Source: Leptasterias polaris
Taxonomy: Eukaryota > Echinodermata > Asteroidea > Forcipulatida > Asteriidae
Length of the DNA: 64,000 bases
Direction: 5' to 3'
NCBI GenBank assembly: GCA_037783415.1
Contig: JAZGTN010000037.1
Location: forward strand, 2,790,001 to 2,854,000
This document shows positions 12,801 to 20,787 of the stretch, piece by piece. Position 1 is the first letter of the stretch. Each line of letters starts with the position of its first letter. Both the position numbers and the translations under genes were made by a program. The notes below the pieces were generated by a model, which saw only the letters and a list, made by a program, of their open reading frames with translations, ran no database searches and had not been told where the DNA came from.

Positions 12801-15800
12801 TTGGCATAAATCTGAATTGCTGAGTTCCAAGAATCTTAAGGGACAGAACAATATAAATGTTTCGAGAGAGCTCACACTTACCAGATTTCCGCTTTCTTCC
12901 ACCGCCCATCAACCCAGCAACTTGACGTATCTCTAGGTTGGTGTCTTGCTGAATGCCAAGGACCATCAGGGACTGTGTGTCACAAAGCTGTGTTAACCGA
13001 AAAAGTATTCCCAATAAATTTCAGAGTGATACATAGTGTGGCACCCCACTTTTGTTTGATTAGGAATTCTGTGGTACAGTCAATTTTCTTTAAAAAGCAC
13101 CTCTAAAGATGCATGTACAAAATTGTCTATGGGTATAGGTAGTAGATGTGTAGTATTCAACATAAATTTGTTGTGTGCATATATCATTTGTTGGGATCTA
13201 ACAATTGAGGGATGTATTTGATGGTGCAGTCATAATAAATTACACTGCTGCAGGAGGTTTTGCTCAGTATTGATTGTATCTCAAAACTTATGCGGGTAAA
13301 CGATATCAAACTTTTGGTTCAACAATCAGTGACAATACATGGTCTCAATAGCAGTCAGACATTACTGAACTTGAAGTTATGGTAAAAAAATAAAACAAAA
13401 TTCCCATAAGAAAACGTATGAAATCAAGAGTCATCAAAAACTTATTTCTTCATGTTAACTCTTTCAGTGTCCATTATTTTTTACGTTTTGAACCTAAAAA
13501 TCACAGCTTTTTGAGCTTTTTCGAAATTCTGTATTTAAAAAAAAGTATTTGTCACCAAACAAAATCTTGCTGATTTGTGTTTCCTTTACATCCCAAAAAG
13601 TCAATAGTATTTCTTGAGTGCCACTGCCCTTTCATGATAACACATACATTATGGGTCATGTTTGATTGATAATACTTTTTGAGTACAGTGAAATAGATCA
13701 TACGTGTACGAACTTGGAACTGACAGAGTTAAGTTCAACGAGTTTTTTTATTTGAAATAATTGAATTTGAATTTAATATTACACATTGCATATTTACAAA
13801 ATGGGGCGAGAACAAGAACTCATGGAAATTGCTACAAAGGATTTTTAGAAAGTGTTATCCATTTTTTGGAAACAAAAAAAAAAATCTTAAAGTTTGTTCA
13901 GCTGTTAATTTTGTAATTCCTGATTTTATGCGTGCTAGCAACAATACAAAACAAAAATTCATATAATGACACGTGAAGTATCTTGCCTGCAAGGAAATGC
14001 CAAAGAATGCATACTATGGGTCACTTATTTTGTAAACAAGATGGACAAGGAGTTCTAACATCTGTGGTAAAACTTCCCAAAAGAGATGTCCAATCAAATT
14101 CAAAGCAAAATGAGTTAATTGTCTGCACCAAATGACACAAATTCATACCTCAATGCCCTTCTTAGTGACAATATGCTGATTCTTTGCTTGGATGTTTAGT
14201 TTTCTCTGGAGTAATTCTTTCAAGTCAGAGATGGTGGTGGATGGATGAAGTTGCAAACAGAGAATCTCCTTTACTGGATTAGAAACAAATATCTGGATAT
14301 GACGCTCTTCACTCTCTCTGAAACCAAAAGAAAAAAACCCACACATTTTGATTCAATAGAACATTCCATTATTAAGTCCCAGCCATCAAAGTATAAGCCA
14401 AGCAAAAGCACAATGGTAACAACATGATTCGTATGCTCATCTCTGCTGTAATGACCGACTCAAGAGAGTGGCCATGCATGTATTTCGGGGTCTGTTGGGC
14501 TTTGTTTGACAATTGGGAGTTTTAAAAAGTAAACAAAACAACAATTCCTGATGAAGTAATTTAATCCAATAGTATAAAGTTAGAAAAGAAGTGTAAACTT
14601 ATTTCAGACATGAATTGTACGCCAGGGAAGTAATTCTAGTCAGAGGCACAAAAGAAGTCCTGCATATGACACCAATATATAAAGAAGTAGTGAACAAAAA
14701 TAAAATAAGTAAATACAAACAAAATCAAGAGATGCTATACAATATTAGCTTTAAAATGCTGGAACAATTTATGCTCACAAATCTGACCTTAAAATTGTTG
14801 ACCCAAGTCCCATGACCCCAAATCTGCCCTTGTGTTACTGCTTCATTATTGTGAGATGCTGAACTTTACCTGCCACTAGATGCTGCCACAGCTTGACCAA
14901 TTTCAGACTGCTTCTTGGTGTCTGCTGTTTCAGATCTTCCTGAAGGTGTTTCAGATCTTCCTGGATTATTGGACTTTGTTACAAACGAGGATCTGAATGC
15001 CATTTTCTTTGAATTTCTGATGTTTTTCTTGTTGGTCACCGCCTTGGCCGATGAGTGATTGTAGTTGGTTCTTGCTGCATGCAAAGCATCCTGGAAGTCA
15101 GCCAGGGTTTGCAAAGGCCTCAGAGATTCCTAATCATCGGGGAAAAGTCAACCCTTAGGTCAAATGCTTTTCACTTGTTTTTCATTGACTTTTGAAGCAC
15201 CACTTTAGGGAAAAATTATGATGTACAGAATCTGGTAACTTGTTTAATTAGCCTATAGGCCAACTGTGTAGGTGCCATTTTCCATAATAAAGAACGCCAT
15301 ATTTACCATGGTTGACTCTACTGTATGTACTAAAATATGTACAGTAAAAATTCACAGTTTTGAAACACTTCAATCACAGGCTGTGCTCCCTGGTCATAAC
15401 TGAGTGTGGCCAGCTGCTAAAGGTGCCCTTGCACGCCTGTGGCTCAAACTGCTGTTTTCAAGTCAATTCAGCTTCTCAGCTGCTTGTAAGGATGATTTTT
15501 AGATAGCCTCCCAAATGATTTAGGCCTATTATTTATTTATTTTCGTCTGCTTTTATTCGAATGTTGTTCATACATCTTTATAATTATAGGCGCATAAAGT
15601 GCGATCCACTATCGTCTCAAGGAGACGACGATAGCGGATCGAACCTCATAATAGTTCTACTAGGAGTAGGTCAAAATACCCTCAGATCACCTTTCTTTCC
15701 TCTGAGTCCATTTAAGAAAATGATTTGGTTTCTTTGTTTAGTTAGTTAGCATTCTCAAACTTACCATCTCTGTATTAGCCCTGGTGTAGGACGCCAGTCT

Positions 15801-16024
15801 CCGTGGTACTGAAATTACAAGTGCCCTGCAAGTGCTACACACACAGTCACTAACTCAGTGTTTTAGCGGTATATAAAGAGTCGACAAGACTATATATAGC
15901 GCTAATAAAGTGCTGTTGGCACTGTAAATTGTAGTAGTTGTACTAGCCTGACTATACTGAGGAGCCCAACCCGGGATACATCTCTCTCCTCTAAAGATGA
16001 AGTTGATGCATTTGCGGTGGACAT
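4576..16024 (-). CDS. UBL-NACHT-LRR receptor (NLR family), eight-exon gene model
   Basis: Proposed coding exons, in order on the minus strand: 16024-15958, 15808-15765, 15129-14870, 14317-14149, 12987-12882, 12428-12084, 11170-10997, 6887-4576. Every junction is GT-AG, all phases agree, and the sum is 3,477 nt: 1,158 residues plus a stop. Domain order is an N-terminal region (1-123), a ubiquitin-like fold (about 130-210, ending GLMGGGRKRK), a Ser/Gln/Lys-rich linker (about 213-385), NACHT (P-loop GSAGLGKTTL about 482-491, Walker B LILLDGFDEF about 557-566, sensor VITSRP about 593-598), and four 56-residue LRR modules (about 942-1158). NLR proteins are cytosolic sensors that oligomerise through NACHT. 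The ligand and signalling partner are unknown here. The first exon is the weakest part, because an in-frame start further upstream (16120) or an alternative first exon is possible. The UBL call rests on fold-like pattern, not on a search. Confidence 0.78.
6996..7219. mobile_element. MITE with about 28-bp terminal inverted repeats
   Basis: The left end AATAGACCCTTCCAATGAAA mirrors the right end TTTCATGGGAAGGGTCTATT, and the match continues inward (ATATGTAAATT against AATTAGCATAT). The element is 224 bp and non-coding. It lies just upstream of the NACHT exon, inside the intron. The target duplication is not clear, so the superfamily is unassigned. Confidence 0.8.
7465..7620. repeat. Degenerate GTGTGGCAGCC repeat
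   Basis: About a dozen imperfect copies of an 11-15 bp unit related to AGTGTGGCAGCC. Both strands are open here by virtue of the repeat (Ser/Val/Ala-rich on one, Leu/Pro-rich on the other). I regard it as a degenerate minisatellite in the NLR intron. Confidence 0.6.
7902..8160. other. Non-coding intron with a poly-C tract
   Basis: A run of about 13 C lies near 7902-7915, followed by AT-rich sequence. No gene features seen. Confidence 0.4.
8165..8282. mobile_element. Fragment of a hAT-like MITE (GAGACC-type)
   Basis: This stretch resembles the reverse complement of the element at 32647-32811. It shares GGTTTCAGTCTTGGTC, GGTCTCGGTGTCAGTCC and a terminal CTACAATACTG corresponding to CTACAACACTG. 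It is diverged and its left end is unclear, so it is an old copy or fragment in the NLR intron. Confidence 0.55.
8668..8702 (-). pseudogene. Relic of a NACHT exon (KRFELVF segment)
   Basis: Read on the minus strand, this stretch gives EILRRFELVFV, matching EILKRFELVFV of the working NACHT exon (about 6547-6513), and it also matches at the DNA level. With the relic at 10258-10416 it forms the remains of a second NACHT exon in the same orientation, pulled apart by insertions. Confidence 0.6.
8690..9045. repeat. 14-bp minisatellite (GACTCGATGTTTGT)
   Basis: From about 8818 to 9045 roughly 16 copies of a 14-bp unit related to GACTCGATGTTTGT follow each other. Variants include TTGATG, CAATAT and CGTTATT, and looser GACTCAGACT copies precede them from 8740. 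The repeat sits between the two relics of the decayed NACHT exon. Confidence 0.85.
9046..10257. other. Intron sequence, no gene seen
   Basis: AT-rich intronic DNA with a G-run of about 13 bases near 9598-9611 and no domain-bearing frame. I see no transposon ends. Confidence 0.4.
10258..10416 (-). pseudogene. Decayed copy of the NACHT exon 5' end
   Basis: Starting right after a CTTAACAG acceptor, the minus strand reads GTPHPNPQAQ and then a stretch like ADALKQ and TGSYE. After a frame break it gives MDIYYDKLVLLEHV, matching MDIYTKLVLAEQVD in the working exon. The splice phase is also the same (phase 1). Several stops and shifts make it non-functional. It shows that the NACHT exon was once duplicated in tandem. 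The acceptor is still intact, so it could be spliced in as a poison exon. Confidence 0.75.
12882..14317 (-). CDS. Ubiquitin-like domain exons of the NLR gene
   Basis: Two exons, 14317-14149 and 12987-12882, encode a ubiquitin-like fold. It opens with a beta strand (HIQIFVSNPVKEILCLQL), followed by the TTISDLKELLQRKL helix, and ends in SLMVLGIQQDTNLEIRQV and GLMGGGRKRK. The order (strand, hairpin, 'T-I-x-x-L-K' helix, 'L-x-x-x-GI-x-x-x-x-x-L' turn, last strand, Gly-Gly) is the classic UBL layout. A phase-0 junction joins the exons within the fold. The tri-glycine followed by Arg/Lys recalls a processable C-terminal tail as in ubiquitin fusions; whether it is cleaved is unknown. Other readings are a structural UBL used as a protein-binding module, or a separate UBL gene that my model joins to the NLR wrongly. 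Confidence 0.72.
13020..14140. other. Intron between the two UBL exons
   Basis: No coding potential beyond short frames. AT-rich, with a few A-runs. Nothing recognised. Confidence 0.4.
15603..15645. other. Stem-loop in an intron of the NLR gene
   Basis: GATCCACTATCGTCTC and the downstream GAGACGACGATAGCGGATC form an imperfect 16-18 bp stem around a short loop. It may be a relic of an inverted-repeat element. No function can be assigned. Confidence 0.5.
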
Positions 16025-16271
16025 TTGGATACAGAGTGAGAACAATATCTGCCGTATGCCGCTTACAATGCACGGGCAACAAAGAGGCTGGCCGCACCTC
16101 AAACTCAAGTCAAAGTTCAATATCGCAATCTACCATAAAAATAAGGGAATTCCCCCTTTGCTCCATGACGTCAATGTGGAGGTGCGCCCTCAAGTAGAAG
16201 CACGGCGGCAGATTGCTAATTCACAAATCTGAAATGCCAGTGGGGTGATACCATTATCAGTACACCCTGCC

Positions 16272-17205
16272 AAAGGGCGTCGATGGGTGGGGGACGGGGG
16301 AGACATGTCCCCCCCCACTTTTTAGACTGGGGGGACAGCATATCAGATGTCCCCCCCCACTTTTTGATTGACTGTTCATTAGAAATATGCAAAAAAATAT
16401 AAAAATATACACCATTTTTTTTTTCTTGATTTAATATTTCATTACAATTTTTGTTCAAATAAAAGAATAGCGAACAAACGGTGAAATGTTTTCTTCATTT
16501 TCATCTTTTTTTCTGATGGACTACGCGCAGAATGGTATTTTGGGCCTATTTCCGTTTCTATAATACAGACAATAGACGAAGTTTCGTCCAAGACATCCCG
16601 CTTACATACCTTGTTAGCATTCAATGTGTCGTTTGTGTATGCTATAATCTATTCCTACCTCCATGCTATAATGTACGGTACATACACGATCCCTCCACAA
16701 AGGAAGTCTGTGTGTGCGTGCAAGTGCAAATGTGTTACATTTTGTTACAATAAATTGCACAACACACAAAATATAGTTAAATCCATTAAAATAAATAGGA
16801 GCAGTTTGTTCAGTGTTATTATTTTTTATTCTAAAAACAAGATATAGGCCTAAATTAAAATAAAAGAAAAACGAAAGAAGAAACAAAAAACATCAAAAAC
16901 TCTCTCAATTTTACTGAAGAAATTGTCGCAATGTGGTTCCAATTAAAAAGGATTGCGAATAAATTATGATGTTTGTATTTGTTAGAATCTCGGTTTTACA
17001 TAAGGGAAACCCAGGCCCAAACCCCATTTCGGATGATGTTATTGTTAAATATCACCCCCTGTAACTTGCCTCCTGGTCAAACAAAAAATAGGGAATAAGT
17101 GTAACACAGAAATTAAATGTACAAGTAATGGTGTGGGGTGCAAATAATGTAAGATGTATTTTTTCAAGACTTGCTCGCCCGTCCCAGTAGCGATCGACGC
17201 CCCTG
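16272..17205. mobile_element. Non-autonomous hAT-like element
   Basis: The left end AAAGGGCGTCGATGGGT and the right end ATCGACGCCCCTG are inverted repeats, and the match extends loosely inward (GGGGGACGGGGGAGA against TCGCCCGTCCC). The flanks CACCCTGCC (16263-16271) and CACCTGCC (17206-17213) fit an 8-bp target duplication with one indel, as expected for hAT. Near the left end a GTCCCCCCCCACTTTTT segment is duplicated. The interior is AT-rich and non-coding. Confidence 0.6.
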
Positions 17206-18554
17206 CACCTGCCTCTCAATTAATGGCCTTGCTTTCGCTCCAAGTTTATTCACAAAATTAATTAAACCTATTTACTCGGCTCTCAAAAGCCAAGGGTTTC
17301 AATCAGTTGCATAAATTGATGATTCCTTATTTTGGGGGAAAACTTAACGAGGTGTAATTATAATAATAGTGGCGGCAAAACAAATTAATTACCTTCATTA
17401 TAATTCACGACATAATAAAGGTGGTTTCTACTATTCCAGTACAGGAAAAATAACTGTCATTGGCTTTGTGTGTAATTTGAATGATATTATATCAATTTCC
17501 CCGACATCACATTCAGCTAAAATTAAAAAGCTAAAAGAAAAACGTCAAAGTTGATTTAAAAAAGAATGGTGGTGTGCCAGTTCGAGAAGTACGTGGCTCG
17601 GGCTAGGCAAGATAAAGTAAAATTTTCCCAGGCGTTTGGTAATTGGGCCGACTGTTTTTTACCGACAAGTCGAAAAAGACAAAGTAAGAGCACTGCAAGA
17701 ACGTACATGACGGAGACTTTGATTTTCAAATGAATTTGTCAGAGAGGCGTTAAACGACCTTAACTGTGGGTTGAAAATAATAAATCAACTGAAGCCACTA
17801 GACATTTAGTTATAATTAATACACTCAAAGCCAAGTGTTATTATTACTTCAGATGCATCTTGAAGGATGGGGGGCTGTTTGATAATGACTACCCGCACAG
17901 GGGGTCATTGGACACATCAAGAAGTACGTGCTCACATAAATATTCTTGAAGTTCTTGCCTCTTTCTTTGCATTGAAGCCTTTTGCATAGTGAACTCACAT
18001 GTGCAAAGTTGTATGTTATGACAACGGCGATTGCATACATAGTATGGGCGGAGTGACAATCGACAGAGTGTGACAAAGTCACACACCAGGTATTTTGGCG
18101 TATTTGGCGTAGACAGCTCACATTCCAGTCAAACAAAACGCATATAGTGACAGACATTGAATCAAACCATACTTTGGGACAAATAAGTTCTGGATTTATA
18201 GAGCCGATCGAATATTGATTTATATGCCTCGTACTGCTACTAGGTCAAGCCGTACGTGTCGTGGAAACATGACCCATAGGCTAATTGTGATAGATGCATT
18301 CTCGTTGTCTTGGGACAACTACAGTTTCTGTGCCTTTCCCCCTTTTAATTTATGAGCAGAGTTCTTCATGAGGATACACAACGACCAGGCGGAGGGACTT
18401 CTGGTTTTTCCCGACTGGCCAACCCAGTTCTGGTATCCGAAATTGATACATCCCAAACGCTGAAAGCAGAGCCAATACTCATCTCAGCATCTCTGCTAGA
18501 CTTGATTTCAAGTCTGAGATCGCGGTTATTTCTCTGCATCAGCCACACAAAATA
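17206..18554. other. Intergenic stretch upstream of the NLR gene
   Basis: No domain-bearing frame and no transposon ends that I can support. It may hold the promoter of the minus-strand NLR gene, which starts near 16.0 kb, but I see no clear core element. Confidence 0.35.
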
Positions 18555-18723
18555 GACCTTATGCATATGACGTCATTTGAGTAGGGCGCCCTCGCCTAGA
18601 GGTCAAAAGGAAGATGTTCATTGGCCAGTCCTGTGCGCCGCGCGTACAAATCAGCGCGTTTCCATTGTTTCATCATCAGTTTACCTCTAAGATGGCGGCT
18701 TGGTGACGTCAATGCATAAGGTC
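18555..18723. mobile_element. 169-bp MITE with 21-bp inverted repeats
   Basis: The left end GACCTTATGCATATGACGTC and the right end GACGTCAATGCATAAGGTC are inverted repeats with one or two mismatches. The interior is GC-rich (GTGCGCCGCGCGTAC). Superfamily unassigned. Confidence 0.78.
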
Positions 18724-19052
18724 AATTCCCCCCGCAGATTGGCTATCACGCTCTAACTCGCAATCTCATAGTGATCGTAGGTTAAAGACGGAGGTTAATC
18801 CACAAGAGGGCGCTATTTCAGGCAATAATGTATTGGCTATCAGCAGGTAGACTAAAAACAACGAGCACAGACTTGGAACCAAGTCTACAGCTACCGCAGA
18901 ATTATCAGCGGTGCACCCACTTCGATAGCCTTGACCAAGGCGTTGGAGTTTTACTTTCGTTTATTAATTGTCTTTTTAGATTAGTTGGTTTCCCTTTGCG
19001 CTATTGCGCCATTGCGCCATTGCGATACCCATGCACCATTGCAATACCCATG

Positions 19053-19529
19053 GGTGCACCACACTAAATAAGCCAGAATTAATGCGCCAAGCTACTTATC
19101 ATAATTGGTAAACCCACAACTTATTTTAATTATAACGTTTTGGGGGTCATGCAATTAATAGATTGTGTAAATATAAAAATCTATCACAACCTGGGGGTTC
19201 TGTGCTTCAACTTTTGAGGAGACTTGATAAATTTAGGCGTTAAAGTTGGCCCTATTTGACCGGGGAAGTGGAGAAGTGCTTCACGAAAACTGGCAGCAAG
19301 TCGGTTTTGGAAAAAAAAAAAAAATCGTGTTTTTTTCTTCTGGGGTAGTTAGCAAAAATTCCAAACGGCTGACCTGCCAAAAATTGAAAAGAATTCTGAA
19401 GTTTAGTTGTCCGGAAATATGTCTGATTGGTTTTCAAGAGGCTGAGAGACTTACACGATTTTTTGAGTATTTTTGAATAATTATCATTTAGCATTGGTTC
19501 CTATGGGAGATTATTTAGAGGGGTGCGCC
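19053..19529. mobile_element. 477-bp MITE, copy 1
   Basis: The ends GGTGCACCACACTAAATAA and (reverse complement of the right end) GGCGCACCCCTCTAAATAA form an inverted repeat. A near-identical copy lies at 29057-29532. It is non-coding. The LTR retroelement at 19534 inserted directly beside the right end of this copy. Confidence 0.82.
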
Positions 19530-19533
19530 CTAT

Positions 19534-20652
19534 TGTGACGGAACAGGGGGTAGACTTGGTGAAGTTTAGTGCACCAAAAGACGCAGTGCGCATTGTGCTT
19601 TGCGGGGGGTGCTAGCGGGTTCTTATAAGCGAGCAGCGCTGGGTTTCCCGCTCTCTTTGGTCTTTGGTCTACTTATTGGGTCTAGTGTTTTTGATGTAGT
19701 CTGTTGCTCTAGTACTGTGTGTTCTAGTTCTGTGACCGTGAACTGTGCGTTGGCACTGTGCTGAGACCAAATTGCGTGTTCCCACTGCTACTGTGTGCGT
19801 TATCTTTAGCTGGTGGTTGAGCTGTGTGACCCGTTGTGTTTCTACGTTCAGCGAGAGAGATATAGCGAGGTGGGTTTTACTGTATAAGTAAACTTTATGT
19901 TAATGTAAGGCTCGGAGTTGTAGAGCGTGAATTGTGTAACCTTTATCGGGGGAAGGCTGAAGCATTGGAAGGTTGTGTGAGTTGTATGCCGTTGAATACA
20001 CGTTGGTGTAGAACGGCTGAGGTACGATTCAGTTGCGACCACTGTGCGGGCTACCCGGAGGGTTATTAGAGACGTAGCGCTGACGAGTTCTTTAGAGAGG
20101 GTTATTGTAATCCGCATGAAGTTTCAATTGTGCAGACTTGCCAGTCTGTGAGGGTTATTAGCATAATACAGTGTGAGGTATACCTGTGTTTGGCAAGGCT
20201 GATTCTTAGCGCTGGGTCGACGGAGGTTGTACTGAGGTTTATGCTGCTTACTACACTTGTTTGTATTACTGAGGTTTATTACATTTAGGTGAGGTTTATT
20301 ATCTTTACCTGGTTGTGTAATTACTATTATTGTTGAGTGATTCATTGAACGTTTATGAGAAATAAAACCATTGTTACTGTTATTGGAGACCTGGTATCCT
20401 TGTGAGGTTTATTGAGGTTTCGGGTGATTGCTCTGATTCTAGCTATTAGGAATATCATTCTCAATCGGTGGTAAACTTCCACCAAACGAACTGCCCCTAG
20501 GCATAGCCGCCGTTCGTTATTATCCCCCCTTTTGTCTGGGTAGCCGCTCACCCTTGCATAAGGTTAATAAATATTATTGGGGTAGGATAATCACCCTGGG
20601 TTGTGTCTGGTCTTCATCGACCTAGTCGCTGACTCGAGGGTGTCCCGCCACA
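19534..20652 (+). repeat. 5' LTR of the plus-strand element
   Basis: 1,119 bp with TG...CA ends. A TATA-like TATAAG at 19624-19629 and AATAAA at 20361-20366 suggest a promoter and poly(A) signal inside the LTR. Six GAGGTT motifs cluster between 20220 and 20425. Small open frames in the LTR recur in every LTR copy only because the LTRs are alike. Confidence 0.92.
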
Positions 20653-20787
20653 AATGGTGTCAGAAGTGGGATTTTGAGTTTGATTTCCTTGGTGATTTAA
20701 GAGCAATTGTACTTTGTAATTTTGGTGTAAAAGGTTTATTTCTGTGAAACGTGAGTTTGAGGTTACTGGGGAAGAGTAACCCTCAGT

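Noticed and set aside
19848..20551. Three small frames (89, 73, 69 codons) repeated in every LTR
   Set aside because: They lie in LTRs and recur only through LTR identity; no start context or domain.
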